A stretch of 64,000 nucleotides of DNA, from contig QHTE01000055.1 of assembly GCA_003220685.1 (NCBI GenBank), positions 124,001 to 188,000 of the forward strand, in the 5' to 3' direction. The notes below the pieces were generated by a model, which had not been told where the DNA came from, did no database searches, and saw only the letters and a program-made list of their open reading frames with translations. Made by a program: the position numbers and the translations under genes. This DNA comes from Candidatus Rokuibacteriota bacterium (GTDB lineage: Bacteria > Methylomirabilota > Methylomirabilia > Rokubacteriales > CSP1-6). Shown here in pieces: positions 8,753 to 17,736 of the stretch. The number at the start of each line of letters is the position of its first letter. Within the stretch, counting starts at the first letter, position 1.

Positions 8753-10069
8753 CTATCGGCGCTCGGAGGCGTCCCGCGCGATCTCCGCTCGTCTGAGCCA
8801 CATCAGGTCCTGCGGGGTCGCGCGACGGGCGAGGCGCCGGCGGAGTAAGCCCGTTGCCTCCTCGAGGCGGCCGAGCCTCAGCTGGCACACGACCATCGTT
8901 TCTTCGAACAGCTCCCACTGGGCGTGGCTCCCGCCCACCCGATGGATTTCGCTGTCAACCGATTCCAGCAGGGCGAGGGCCCCGCCGTAGTCGCCGGCCA
9001 CGTAGGCCTGGACGCCTCGCACCAGCGGCAGGGCCACCGTGCCGGCGATCGGATGTCCCTTGGCGTGGAGCGCTTCCAGCCCCCCGATCAGACCCGACAA
9101 CGCCCCCTCGTCGCCGGCCGAGGCATAGGCGAGCGCGGCATGAACGTCGCCGAAGATGAAGCCCGGGCGCGTGACCCGGGTGGCGAGGTCGGCCAGCCGA
9201 CGCCACGGCAACGGCCCCTTCTGGCAGTCGTAGAGCCCGAAGCGCCACAGCACCGCCGAGCCGTCGATCATGGCCAGGCGGGGATTGGACGACGGCGCGA
9301 TGTCGCGCTCGTAGATCGCGAGCGCGCGATCCGGCCGCCCGCACTGGAGCTCGAACAGCGCGAGATGCCAGGCGAGGTGGCAATGGAACGGCGCGCGGCG
9401 ATCGTAGCCGCCGAGCCAGTCCGAGAGCATCGTGATCCCGCCCTCGTTGTCGACGGTCTCGTAGCAGACGTGGGCGAGGTTGTGGCTCGCGTTCGCGTTG
9501 CCCTGGTACTGCGCGAGCGAGCGCTCCGACAGGCGCCGCGATTCGTCGTACCGGCCGACCTCGTGATACGCGAAGCCGAGCGCGGACAGACACCACCAGT
9601 CGTCGCCGTAGGCAGGGGCGAGCGCTTCGACGAAGCCGACGCGCAGCGCCTCGCGATCGGCGCGTCCGCCGAGCCCAATCGTGCTGCCGGCCTGGTTCAC
9701 CAGCAGCGCGTCGCGCGGGAACTCCGTCACGTGCTCCTCGATCAGACCGAGTCCGCGCGCCGCTTCGCCGCCGGCGATCGCCGCCAGCGCCGCGACGTGC
9801 TGCTGCTCGCGCCGCGTCACTCCCCCCACGAGCCCGCGGGCCCGATCGATCGACGCCTTCGCCGAGGCGCCGTCGCCCTGAAAGAGCGAGAAGAGCGCCG
9901 CGCCGGCGTGGGCGAGGGCGAATCCTTCGTCGGCCGCGACGGCCGCGGCGAAGGCTTGATCGGCGCCGAAGCCGTACGAGAGCAGACGGTCCATGCCGTC
10001 CTGGTAGTGCCGGGCGGCGGCAGCGGACGCGGTCGAGAGCGTGAGCCCGTAGCGGTCGGTGAGGCTCAT
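8753..10069 (-). CDS. Tetratricopeptide repeat protein, TTC38-like
   Basis: 438 residues from the ATG that overlaps the SMP-30 gene stop (ATGA). The same frame runs on upstream but only as the shadow of the neighbouring gene. Helical TPR-like repeats run through the protein: LAHAGAALFSLFQGDGASAKA, CLSALGFAYHEVGRYDESRRL, NASHNLAHVCYETV, FHCHLAWHLALFELQCGRPDRAL. The HNLAHV and HLAWHLALFEL segments resemble the TTC38 family, whose biochemical role is unknown. Probably cytoplasmic and cotranscribed with the upstream SMP-30-like gene. Confidence 0.82.
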   Translation of the reverse strand: MSLTDRYGLTLSTASAAAARHYQDGMDRLLSYGFGADQAFAAAVAADEGFALAHAGAALFSLFQGDGASAKASIDRARGLVGGVTRREQQHVAALAAIAGGEAARGLGLIEEHVTEFPRDALLVNQAGSTIGLGGRADREALRVGFVEALAPAYGDDWWCLSALGFAYHEVGRYDESRRLSERSLAQYQGNANASHNLAHVCYETVDNEGGITMLSDWLGGYDRRAPFHCHLAWHLALFELQCGRPDRALAIYERDIAPSSNPRLAMIDGSAVLWRFGLYDCQKGPLPWRRLADLATRVTRPGFIFGDVHAALAYASAGDEGALSGLIGGLEALHAKGHPIAGTVALPLVRGVQAYVAGDYGGALALLESVDSEIHRVGGSHAQWELFEETMVVCQLRLGRLEEATGLLRRRLARRATPQDLMWLRRAEIARDASERR

Positions 10070-11007
10070 GGCTTGTTGAGGTACTTGAGAGCGAGGCCGG
10101 GCCGCGGCCACTCGAACGACACGAGGGTGCCGCCCATCGACAACGTCGCGAACGCGGTCCTGAGATCGGGGCCGCCGAAGCAGACGTTGGTGACCATCAT
10201 GTCCGGCAGCTTGTACTGATCGACGCGGCTGCCGTCTGGCCAGACGTCGCTGACCGCGCCGGTGATCAAGGTCGCCACGCAGACGTGGCCCTCGGCGTCG
10301 ACGGCGAGCGAGTCGAACATCTGGTAGCCCCCGAGCCCGACCACGACCGTGCCCTTCTCCCCACGATACAGGCCGTTCGCCGACTCGATCTGGCCGGGCG
10401 CCGAGAGCTTGAACGCCCAGCAGCGCGCGGTCGGCGTCTCGACGACGTAGAGCGTCCGCTCGTCGGGCGAGAGCCCGATCCCGTTCGGCCGCTCGAGCGG
10501 GAAGATCGCCTCCTTGATCATCGAGCCGTCGGCCTTCGCGTAGTACACCGAGCCGCGGTCCATGTCGCGGTCGCGCGTCTTGCCGAGGTCCGTGAACCAA
10601 AAGCCGCCGGCGCGGTCGAACACGAGATCGTTCGGCCCGCGCAGCTTCGTCCCGTCGCACGAGTCGTACAAGGTCTCGAACTTTCCGGTGTCGGGATCGA
10701 CTCGCTGGATGAGCCCACCCCGGTAGTCGTCGGCCTGCGCGATCGGAAACAGCTTGCCCGGGCGCTCCAGGAACTTCAAGCCGCCGTTGTTGGTCACGTA
10801 GATCTTGCCGTTCGGGCCCATCGCGGCGCCGTTGGGCCCGCCGCCGAGGGTCGCGACCACGTGGATCTTGCCGTCCGGCGTGACGCGCGAGAGTGTGCGG
10901 CGCTCGATCTCGACCAGCACCACCGAGCCGTCGCTCATCGCCACCGGGCCCTCGGGGAACCGCAGGCCCGACGCGATCTGCTTGAGCGCTGGAGCGATCG
11001 TTTGCAC
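10066..11007 (-). CDS. SMP-30/gluconolactonase/LRE-family beta-propeller protein
   Basis: 313 residues beginning at GTG, with AGGAGG six bases upstream. Six-bladed propeller motifs are visible: FPEGPVAMSDGSVVLVE, GPNGAAMGPNGKIYVTNNGG, RGPNDLVFDRAGGFWFTDLG, RPNGIGLSPDERTLYVVET, FDSLAVDAEGHVCVAT. The Glu and Asn/Asp positions fit the metal site of gluconolactonases and SMP-30. Expected activity is hydrolysis of a sugar or aromatic lactone; no signal peptide is seen. It forms an operon with the TTC38-like gene. Confidence 0.9.
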   Translation of the reverse strand: MQTIAPALKQIASGLRFPEGPVAMSDGSVVLVEIERRTLSRVTPDGKIHVVATLGGGPNGAAMGPNGKIYVTNNGGLKFLERPGKLFPIAQADDYRGGLIQRVDPDTGKFETLYDSCDGTKLRGPNDLVFDRAGGFWFTDLGKTRDRDMDRGSVYYAKADGSMIKEAIFPLERPNGIGLSPDERTLYVVETPTARCWAFKLSAPGQIESANGLYRGEKGTVVVGLGGYQMFDSLAVDAEGHVCVATLITGAVSDVWPDGSRVDQYKLPDMMVTNVCFGGPDLRTAFATLSMGGTLVSFEWPRPGLALKYLNKP

Positions 11008-11029
11008 AGCGTCCTCCTGGACGTCGAGT

Positions 11030-11995
11030 TTACTGCGTGCCGCGGGGGCTCAGCGCTCGCGCGTACTCCGGGGGGCGAGCGCGCAGGAGCTCGCCGCACC
11101 GACACGCGGTCGGCTCGCCCGTCTCGTCGAGGAACGCGAGCTCGAGCCTGGCGGCCACGGCGGGGAGCGTCCCCATGTAGAGCCGATTGAGGGTGATCGT
11201 GGGGTCGTCGGGCTCCAGGCCTGTTCCCCAGTTGGCGACGACGTGGTAGTAGGCGAGGTGCATCCCGCACACGCGCGCCAGCACCGGGCTGACGCAGTCG
11301 CCGGTGATGACGGGCATTCCGATCTGACGGCCGGAGGCTTCGAGCAGCCGGCACGTCGCGAGCGACTCGAAGCCGTTGCCGGCGAGCCAGCGGTTCAGCA
11401 CCACGTTCGACTCCGGGCCGTGGATCCGCCGGAATCTGAAATCGGGCAGCCGCCCGGCCCCCGACCGCAGCGCCTCCGCGAGCGGCGGGCAGAAGGGGTC
11501 GTCCATGATCGCGACCTGGCGCGGCAGGCAGAACTCGAGCTCCGTGCCGGGAAGGCCGGTCGGCATCGTGTCGCGCGTGAGATAGCTCTTCGGCAGCACG
11601 AGATCGCCCGGGCGCACGGCGTCCTCGTCCACGGCGGTTCGCCGCCAATCGCAGCTGCCGCTGGTTCCGCCCACGAGCAGCACGCGCACGCCGGCCTTCC
11701 AGAGGATCCAGAACGTCTTCCACTCGCTCGCGTGGAGCTGGGGATCCTCGTCGACCACCTGCCCGTAGGTCGGAATGCGCAGGAACTCGCGCCCGCTCGG
11801 GCCTCGGTAGTGCTCCACCTGGGGCCCGAGGCCGTAGGGCGTACGCGGCCGGTGCAGGCCGAGCCGCGCGTGGCCGCGCGCCGCCGCGAATTCGTGGAAG
11901 CGATCGCCGAGGCCCCAGGTCGGGCTTCCGCCGAGCGTCGCGAAGGCGGCTCGCGGCCCGACGTAGTCCACGCCCGTGCTCACCGTCGAGCTCAC
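11030..11995 (-). CDS. Distant nucleoside-phosphorylase-fold protein
   Basis: 321 residues from GTG. The order of motifs recalls MTAP/PNP enzymes: VRVLLVGGTSGSCDWR (where phosphorylases have a VNAVGSL turn), PGDLVLPKSYL (PGD-v-V-P-d), and GRQIGMPVITGDCVSPVLARVCGMHLAYYHVV (the GMT-x-P-E-A-x-LAREAG-x-x-Y region). The usual G-P-x-x-E-T/S purine-site motif and the second acidic residue are not obvious, so the substrate may differ or activity may be lost. It lies just upstream of, and divergent from, the NMT1-type importer operon that also encodes a uridine-phosphorylase-like enzyme, suggesting a shared nucleoside-like substrate. Confidence 0.65.
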   Translation of the reverse strand: MSSTVSTGVDYVGPRAAFATLGGSPTWGLGDRFHEFAAARGHARLGLHRPRTPYGLGPQVEHYRGPSGREFLRIPTYGQVVDEDPQLHASEWKTFWILWKAGVRVLLVGGTSGSCDWRRTAVDEDAVRPGDLVLPKSYLTRDTMPTGLPGTELEFCLPRQVAIMDDPFCPPLAEALRSGAGRLPDFRFRRIHGPESNVVLNRWLAGNGFESLATCRLLEASGRQIGMPVITGDCVSPVLARVCGMHLAYYHVVANWGTGLEPDDPTITLNRLYMGTLPAVAARLELAFLDETGEPTACRCGELLRARPPEYARALSPRGTQ

Positions 11996-12067
11996 CGTGG
12001 CAGCGTAACCTCGCGCGCTTGGATTCTCCAGGGAAACCGGCTAAGGTTGCGGAGCGAACAGCGCCTC

Positions 12068-12074
12068 GAGGAGG
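12068..12074 (+). promoter_or_regulatory. Ribosome binding site fixing the start of the NMT1-type binding protein
   Basis: GAGGAGG lies four bases before the ATG at 12079. This makes that ATG, not the in-frame ATG 60 bases upstream, the likely start, and puts the twin-arginine signal at the N-terminus. Confidence 0.7.
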
Positions 12075-12078
12075 ACTT

Positions 12079-13131
12079 ATGAGCCGGACACCTGCGCGCC
12101 ACGATCTGACCCGCCGTACCATGCTCGGCCGCTCGGTCGCGCTGCTCGCCGGAATGGCCGCCGGCGGCGGCGTCATCTCGGTCGCGCGCGGCGCTCGCGC
12201 CGCCGCGAGCGACGTGACGTTCCAGCTCGGCTGGATCATGAGCAACGGTCAGATCGGTGAGGTCGCCGCGCGAAGCCTCGGATATTTCGAGGCCGAAGGG
12301 ATCAACCTGAAGTTCGCGCCGGGCGGTCCGAACGTCGACGGCGTCGCCGTCGTGGCCGCCGGATCGGCTCAGGCCGGCAATCTGTCGTCGAGCCCGTCCC
12401 TGATGCTGGCGCGTGCCGGCGGGCTTCCGGTCAAGTGCTTCGCGGTCGGATATCAAGAGCACCCGTTCACGTACTTCTCGCTGCCGAAGAAGCCGATTCG
12501 CACGCCGCAAGACATGGTCGGCAAGAAGATCGGCACACAGGGGACCGCGCGGATCCTCCTGCGCGCGCTGCTCGCCAAGCACAAGATCAAGGAATCCGAC
12601 GTGCATGTCGTGGTGATGGGCAGCGACATGGCCCCGCTCCTGACGGGCCAGGTCGACGCGGTCACCGGCTGGCTCACGAACGCGAGCGCCCTGAAGCCGC
12701 TCGGCCCCGAGCGGGTCGACATGCGGCTCTGGGACGCGGGGATCCAGCTCTACGCGAACCTCTACTATGCGACCGACGACACGCTCCAGAAGCACGGCGA
12801 TGTGCTCGCGGCGTTCACGCGCGCGGCGGCCAAGGGCTGGGCGTACACGCAGCAGAATCCGGAGAAGGCCGTCGACCTCCTGGTGAAGGCGTACCCGAAC
12901 CTGGATCGCGACGCCGAGATGGAGGCGATCAAGCCCGTGCTCGGCTTCAGCTTCACCAAGACCACCGCGGCCAAGGGCTGGGGCACGATGGAGCCCGGCG
13001 TATGGGAGCAGCAGATCCACGTCTACGACGAGCTCCAGCAGTTCAAGGGCCCGGCGCCGAAAGTGACCGACGTGATGACCGACGCAATCCTGAAAATGAC
13101 GGTGGCCGCGCGGCCCAAGATCGGCGCGTAG
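12079..13131 (+). CDS. ABC transporter substrate-binding protein, NMT1/SsuA/THI5-like
   Basis: 350 residues with a twin-arginine-type signal (TRRTMLGRSVALLAG), so export of a folded protein is plausible. The mature part has the NMT1-like periplasmic binding fold: FQLGWIMSNGQIGEVAARSLGYF, then GGPNVDGVAVVAAGSAQAG, then a central VGKKIGTQGTARILLRALL, typical of taurine, nitrate, sulfonate and pyrimidine-precursor importers. It is the first gene of an operon with ATPase and permease. The ligand is unknown, but later genes (phosphorylase, amidohydrolase) suggest a nucleoside or N-heterocycle. Confidence 0.92.
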   Translation: MSRTPARHDLTRRTMLGRSVALLAGMAAGGGVISVARGARAAASDVTFQLGWIMSNGQIGEVAARSLGYFEAEGINLKFAPGGPNVDGVAVVAAGSAQAGNLSSSPSLMLARAGGLPVKCFAVGYQEHPFTYFSLPKKPIRTPQDMVGKKIGTQGTARILLRALLAKHKIKESDVHVVVMGSDMAPLLTGQVDAVTGWLTNASALKPLGPERVDMRLWDAGIQLYANLYYATDDTLQKHGDVLAAFTRAAAKGWAYTQQNPEKAVDLLVKAYPNLDRDAEMEAIKPVLGFSFTKTTAAKGWGTMEPGVWEQQIHVYDELQQFKGPAPKVTDVMTDAILKMTVAARPKIGA

Positions 13132-13152
13132 GCGGGAGGGCCCGCCGAGCCC

Positions 13153-13935
13153 ATGAGCGGCGCGGGCGCGACACTCGCCGTCGAGCTCGAGAACGCCACC
13201 GTGCGGTTCTCGAGCGAGCGCGGCTCGGTCACCGCGCTTGAGAACGTCGCGCTCCAGGTGCAGCCCGGCGGCTTCATCAGCCTTCTCGGTCCGTCCGGGT
13301 GTGGCAAATCGACCTTGCTCCGTCTCGTCGCCGATCTCGTCCCGCCCACCGGGGGCACCGTGTCGGTGCTGGGCGGCCCGCCCGAGCGGGCGCGGCTCAA
13401 CCGCGAGCTCGGCTTCGTGTTCCAGGACGCGACCCTGTTGCCGTGGCGCTCGGCGCTCGAGAACGTGCGGCTGCCCCTCGAGGTGGGGCCCAAGAAACGT
13501 GAGCGAGCCGGACTGCGAACGCCGGAAGAGCTCCTGCGGCTCGTCGGCCTCGCCGGCCGCGAGCACGCATTGCCGCACGAGCTGTCGGGCGGCATGCGGC
13601 AGCGCGTGGCGATCGCGCGCGCGCTGGTCTCCGAGCCGCGCATCCTCCTCATGGACGAGCCGTTCGGCGCGCTCGACGAGATCACGCGCGACACCCTGAA
13701 CGAGGAGCTGCTGCGAATCTGGCGCGAGACCGGCACGACCATCCTCTTCGTGACCCACAGCATCCCGGAGGCGGTCTTTCTCTCCGAGCGCGTGCTCGTC
13801 CTTGCGACCAATCCGGGGCGCGTCCGCGAGCTGGTCCTCTGTGAGCTGCCCTATCCCCGGCCGCTCAGCGTCCGCGAGACGCCGGAGTTCATCCGGATCG
13901 CCTCGCACCTGCGGGCGCTCCTGCAGACGTGCTGA
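13153..13935 (+). CDS. ABC transporter ATP-binding protein (SsuB/TauB-like)
   Basis: 260 residues. Walker A is [15 protein letters not shown], the Q-loop is [18 protein letters not shown], the signature is [15 protein letters not shown], Walker B is [13 protein letters not shown] and the H-loop is [13 protein letters not shown]. The PWR after the Q-loop and the overall length match importers of nitrate, sulfonate, taurine or hydroxymethylpyrimidine. It energises the permease whose gene overlaps its stop codon. Confidence 0.95.
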   Translation: MSGAGATLAVELENATVRFSSERGSVTALENVALQVQPGGFISLLGPSGCGKSTLLRLVADLVPPTGGTVSVLGGPPERARLNRELGFVFQDATLLPWRSALENVRLPLEVGPKKRERAGLRTPEELLRLVGLAGREHALPHELSGGMRQRVAIARALVSEPRILLMDEPFGALDEITRDTLNEELLRIWRETGTTILFVTHSIPEAVFLSERVLVLATNPGRVRELVLCELPYPRPLSVRETPEFIRIASHLRALLQTC

Positions 13936-14771
13936 TGGACGACAGGCAGACCGCCGTGATCGCCGAGCCGGCCGTCGCGCGCCGCGCGGCGGCACCGGCC
14001 TTGTCGCGGCCCCGGCCGCCCCGATCGCAGGCGCTCCTGCCATTCGTGGCCGCCGCGGTGCTCGTCATCGCCTGGCAGGTTCTGGCGCAGGTGTTCTCGC
14101 TGCCGATCTACATCGCGCCCACGCCGATACAGATCGTGAAGACGCTGGTGAGCGAGCTCCCCATGCTCATGCGGAACTTCGTGCCGACCGCGATCGAGAG
14201 CCTTATCGGTTTCCTCCTCGGCAACGCGATCGCGATCGCCGTCGCCGTCCTGTTCGTGCATTCGCGTCGTCTCGAGGCGGCGCTCTATCCGATCGCGGTC
14301 TTCGTCAACACGATCCCGATCCTGGCCAAGGCGCCGATCCTCGTCCTGATCTTCGGGCTCGGGATGACCTCCAAGGTCGTGATCGCCGCCTTCATCTGCT
14401 TCTTCCCGACCCTCGCCAACATGGTCCGCGGGCTCACCTCCGTCAATCCGCAGTCGCTCGAGCTGATGCGCGTTTTGTCGGCGAGCCGAGCGGAGGTGTT
14501 CTGGAAGCTGCGCGTGCCGAGCTCACTGCCCTTTCTCTTCTCGGCGCTGAAGATCGCCTCGACCACCTCGGTGCTCGGCGCGATCGTCGGGGAATGGATC
14601 GGCGCCGACCTCGGGCTCGGCGCCCTCATCATCGAGGCCACCCACAACTTCCGCTCGCCGCTCCTCTACGCGACGGTGTTCGTCTCCTCGGCCTGGGCGG
14701 TGGTCTTCTTCGCGGTGGTCAGCTTCGCCGAGCGGCGCATCGTCACGTGGAAGCAGGGCGAGGTGTCGTGA
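13935..14771 (+). CDS. ABC transporter permease (SsuC/TauC-like)
   Basis: 278 residues from an ATG overlapping the previous stop (TGATG); a GTG six bases earlier is the alternative start. About six membrane segments are visible, and the permease EAA-like loop is in [48 protein letters not shown] is the conserved late segment of this family. Inner-membrane component of the NMT1-type importer. Its own stop overlaps the oxidoreductase start. Confidence 0.94.
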   Translation: MDDRQTAVIAEPAVARRAAAPALSRPRPPRSQALLPFVAAAVLVIAWQVLAQVFSLPIYIAPTPIQIVKTLVSELPMLMRNFVPTAIESLIGFLLGNAIAIAVAVLFVHSRRLEAALYPIAVFVNTIPILAKAPILVLIFGLGMTSKVVIAAFICFFPTLANMVRGLTSVNPQSLELMRVLSASRAEVFWKLRVPSSLPFLFSALKIASTTSVLGAIVGEWIGADLGLGALIIEATHNFRSPLLYATVFVSSAWAVVFFAVVSFAERRIVTWKQGEVS

Positions 14772-16117
14772 TGGCTACGCCGCCGACGGTCGCCGAAGCG
14801 GCGCGCTCGACCCCGGTCGTCGACCGGAGCGATGTGCTCGTGGTGGGCGGCGGGCCCGCCGGCCTGAGCGCCGCCGTCGCGGCGGCGCGGGGCGGCGCCC
14901 GGGTGACGCTGGTCGAGCGCTATCCGTATCTCGGCGGCCTCGCATCGGGCGGCATGGTGCTCGTGCTCGACGACATGGTGAACGGCGCCGAGATCACCAC
15001 GACCGGTCTCATCGGCGAGGCCATCGAGCGGCTCGAGAAGCTCGGCCTCGCCGCGTCGCCGCCCCTCGAGGATCGCCGGGTCGGCTGGGACGTGTGGCGC
15101 CGGTGGGCGCGCTGGGGGTGCAACGACTTTCGCGCGCGCGGCAAGCCCCAGCCGATCGTCTACGCCGTCGCGTTCGATCCCGACGGCTGGAAGCGCGTCT
15201 CGGACGACCTGGCCCTCGAGAGCGGCGTGAACGTGCGCCTGCACAGCTGGTTCTCGGAGCCGATCGTCGAGGACGGGCGCCTGCGCGGCGTCGTCGTTGA
15301 GACCAAGTCCGGCCGCCAGGCGCTGCTGTCCGGGATCGTCGTCGACGCAACTGGCGACCTCGATGTCGCCGCGCGAGCGGGCGCGCCGCACGTCGTCGGC
15401 GGCTACATGGTCACGACGGTATTTCGCCTGGGCAACGTCGACACCGAGACGGCGTTGCGCTTCGAATACGAGCATCCCCAGGAGTTCGGCGTGCTGGATC
15501 GCCAGGCCAAGCGCCTGCTCGGCGGCGCGTGGGACATGTGGTGGCTCAGGACGCCGCTGCCCGGCATCGTCTGGTGCAACTGTCCGCACATGACCGGCTA
15601 CGACGCGCTCCGCGTCGAGGACATGACTGCCGCCGAGCTCGAGGGGCGCCGGCGCATCGCGTCCTTGATCGCTTTCGCGCGCGCCGAGTTGCCCGGCTTC
15701 GCGCACTGCTATCTGATCGACGTGGCGCCGCAGCTCGGCGTCCGCCAGACGCGGCTGCTCGCCGGCGAGTACGTCGTCAGCAAGGAGGACGTCCTCGAGC
15801 GGCGCCACTTCCGCGACACGGTGTGCCGCGGGCGCGACTACTACACGCCGTACCGGGCGCTGCTCCCCCGGAACCTCGACCAGCTCATCGTGGCCGGACG
15901 CCATTACTCGGCCGACCCGCAGGCGCAGAAGATCTCGCGCGAGATCCCGCCGTGCATGGTGCAGGGCCAGGCCGCCGGGATCGCGGCTGCGCTGGCGCTC
16001 GGCAGCGGCGTCCGCGTGCGCGACGTCGACCCCGCGGCGATCCAGCGGGCGATGCGCGCGCAGGGCGCCGATCCCGGCGACGTTCCCTCGGCCAACGCCA
16101 CGCCGGCCCGGGCGTAG
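14771..16117 (+). CDS. FAD-dependent oxidoreductase (FAD_oxidored type)
   Basis: 448 residues; the ATG overlaps the permease stop (TGATG). The dinucleotide motif is [29 protein letters not shown], followed by [11 protein letters not shown], a pattern of the fumarate-reductase-like FAD_oxidored family. A central [19 protein letters not shown] and a C-terminal [22 protein letters not shown] segment close the FAD site. It probably dehydrogenates or hydroxylates the imported compound. Longer versions of this frame upstream are shadows of the transporter genes. Confidence 0.9.
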   Translation: MATPPTVAEAARSTPVVDRSDVLVVGGGPAGLSAAVAAARGGARVTLVERYPYLGGLASGGMVLVLDDMVNGAEITTTGLIGEAIERLEKLGLAASPPLEDRRVGWDVWRRWARWGCNDFRARGKPQPIVYAVAFDPDGWKRVSDDLALESGVNVRLHSWFSEPIVEDGRLRGVVVETKSGRQALLSGIVVDATGDLDVAARAGAPHVVGGYMVTTVFRLGNVDTETALRFEYEHPQEFGVLDRQAKRLLGGAWDMWWLRTPLPGIVWCNCPHMTGYDALRVEDMTAAELEGRRRIASLIAFARAELPGFAHCYLIDVAPQLGVRQTRLLAGEYVVSKEDVLERRHFRDTVCRGRDYYTPYRALLPRNLDQLIVAGRHYSADPQAQKISREIPPCMVQGQAAGIAAALALGSGVRVRDVDPAAIQRAMRAQGADPGDVPSANATPARA

Positions 16118-16126
16118 CCACGCCCG

Positions 16127-16900
16127 GTGGATTTCGAGGTCTGCTTCCTGCCGCGCGAGGCGACGCGCCAGCCGTCGCCGGTCGCGGTGCTGATCGACGT
16201 GATCCGCGCCAGCACCACGATCGTGACCCTGCTGGATCGCGGCGCTTCCGAGGTCGTGCTGGTCGGCCGGCGGGATCGTCCGCGGCTCGGCGAGCTGCGC
16301 GCCCGGCTCGACGCGCTGGTGTGCGCCGAGGACGCCTCGGGGCTCGAGGCCGCCGACGCCGACCTGCCGCCGTCGCCGGCGCGGCTTCACGGTCTCGACT
16401 TGAAGGGCCGGCGCGTGATCCTCGCCACGACCAACGGCACGCTCGCGGCCGAGCTCGTGCGCGACTGCGGCGTCGAGCAGGTTCTCATCGGTTGCATGCG
16501 CAATGCCGTCGCGGTCATGCGTGCGGCGGTCGCCCGGTCGCTCCGGCTCGACCGGAGCATCAGCCTGGTCTGCGCCGGACGGGAGCAGTGCCTGATCCCG
16601 GCGCTCGACGATTCCTACTGTGCGGCGGCGCTCCTGCGCCACGGCGAGGAGATCGTCCGGGCCGGCGGTACCCGCGCGACCCTGCGTGAGTCCGCCACGA
16701 TCGCGCGGAACGCCGCGTCGGTCTTCGCCGGGGCCCGGGAGGCGTTCGACCGGTCGATGTCGGCCGCGGTGATCCGCCGCATCGGGGCGGCGGCGGACGT
16801 GGGCTACTGCGCCGAGGAGAACGTGTCCGAGCTCGTGCCGGTCCTGAGCTTCGGCGCCGGCATTCCCGCCATCGTCGTGAGGAAGGAGACCAAGCGATGA
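16127..16900 (+). CDS. ComB-like 2-phosphosulfolactate phosphatase family protein
   Basis: 257 residues from GTG. Diagnostic ComB motifs are present: VAVLIDVIRASTTIVTLLDRGA near the start, GRRVILATTNGT, GCMRNAVAVMRAA, and VCAGREQ followed by DDSYCAAALL. Characterised members hydrolyse 2-phosphosulfolactate with Mg2+ in coenzyme M synthesis, but homologues are widespread in bacteria without coenzyme M. Here the gene sits among transport and nucleoside-type genes, so its real substrate may be another phosphate ester. Its stop overlaps the next gene (ATGA). Confidence 0.88.
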   Translation: MDFEVCFLPREATRQPSPVAVLIDVIRASTTIVTLLDRGASEVVLVGRRDRPRLGELRARLDALVCAEDASGLEAADADLPPSPARLHGLDLKGRRVILATTNGTLAAELVRDCGVEQVLIGCMRNAVAVMRAAVARSLRLDRSISLVCAGREQCLIPALDDSYCAAALLRHGEEIVRAGGTRATLRESATIARNAASVFAGAREAFDRSMSAAVIRRIGAAADVGYCAEENVSELVPVLSFGAGIPAIVVRKETKR

Positions 16901-17736
16901 CGCCACCAGACTGGACTTCGGCGGCGACGCGGCCCGAGATGGACGCGGGCCTGCAGTACCACATCCGATGCAAGCGCGGCGACGTGGAGCGCTACGTGCT
17001 CCTGCCGGGCGACCCGGAGCGCGTCGATCTGATCGCCGGCGAGTGGGACGAGTCGCGGCACGTCGCCAACTACCGCGAGCACCGGACGTTCTCCGGCAAG
17101 GTCGGCGGCATCGCGCTCACGTGCTGCTCGACCGGCGCCGGCGGGGGCTCGACCTCGAGTGCCTTGGAGGAGCTGGCGGTCCTCGGCGGCGAGGCCTTCA
17201 TCCGCGTGGGGACCACGGCGGCGCTCCAGCCCCAGATCGAGTGTGGCGACGTGGTCATCTCGTCGGGAGCGATGCGCCACGACGGCACGAGCCAGTACTA
17301 CGTCGATCCGGCGTACCCGGCCGTCGCGCACTACGCGGTGACGGCGGCGCTCGTCGAGGCGGCCGAGCGGCTCGGGCTCCGCTATCACGTCGGCGTCAGC
17401 TGCTCGACCGCGTCGTTCTACTGCGGCCAGGGTCGGCCCGGGTTCAACGGCTACGAGCAGGCGTTCTTCCGCGACAAGGTCGACGACCTGCGGCGCGCCG
17501 GTGTGCTCAACTTCGAGATGGAGGCGGCCACGATCTTCACGATGGCCGGCCTCTACAATCTCCGCGCGGGCGCGGTCTGCACCGTGATCGCCAACCGCAT
17601 CACCGATCGCTTCGTCTACGGCGGTATCGAGCACGCCGTGCGGACGGCGAACACGGCCGTGCGGATCCTCGCCGGGTGGGACGCACGTCTCGCGAGCGCG
17701 GGCAAGCGGCACTGGTATCCGTCGCTGACGGCGTGA
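16897..17736 (+). CDS. Uridine phosphorylase-like nucleoside phosphorylase
   Basis: 279 residues. It follows E. coli Udp closely in layout: YVLLPGDPERVDLIAGEW, CCSTGAGGGSTSSALEELAVLGGEAFIRVGTT (phosphate loop), GDVVISSGAMRHDGTS, HVGVSCSTASFYCGQ, and LNFEMEAATIFTMAGL, where Udp has YEMESATLLTM (ribose-binding Glu). Expected reaction: phosphorolysis of a pyrimidine or related nucleoside to base and ribose-1-phosphate. It is joined by overlaps to ComB-like and amidohydrolase genes, consistent with step-wise breakdown of an imported nucleoside. Confidence 0.92.
   Translation: MTPPDWTSAATRPEMDAGLQYHIRCKRGDVERYVLLPGDPERVDLIAGEWDESRHVANYREHRTFSGKVGGIALTCCSTGAGGGSTSSALEELAVLGGEAFIRVGTTAALQPQIECGDVVISSGAMRHDGTSQYYVDPAYPAVAHYAVTAALVEAAERLGLRYHVGVSCSTASFYCGQGRPGFNGYEQAFFRDKVDDLRRAGVLNFEMEAATIFTMAGLYNLRAGAVCTVIANRITDRFVYGGIEHAVRTANTAVRILAGWDARLASAGKRHWYPSLTA

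Noticed and set aside
11992..14043. 683-codon minus-strand frame under the NMT1-type ABC genes
   Set aside because: No domain signal; the opposite strand encodes a full binding protein and ATPase.
14666..16906. 746-codon minus-strand frame
   Set aside because: Shadow of the FAD oxidoreductase and ComB-like genes, both with clear motifs on the plus strand.
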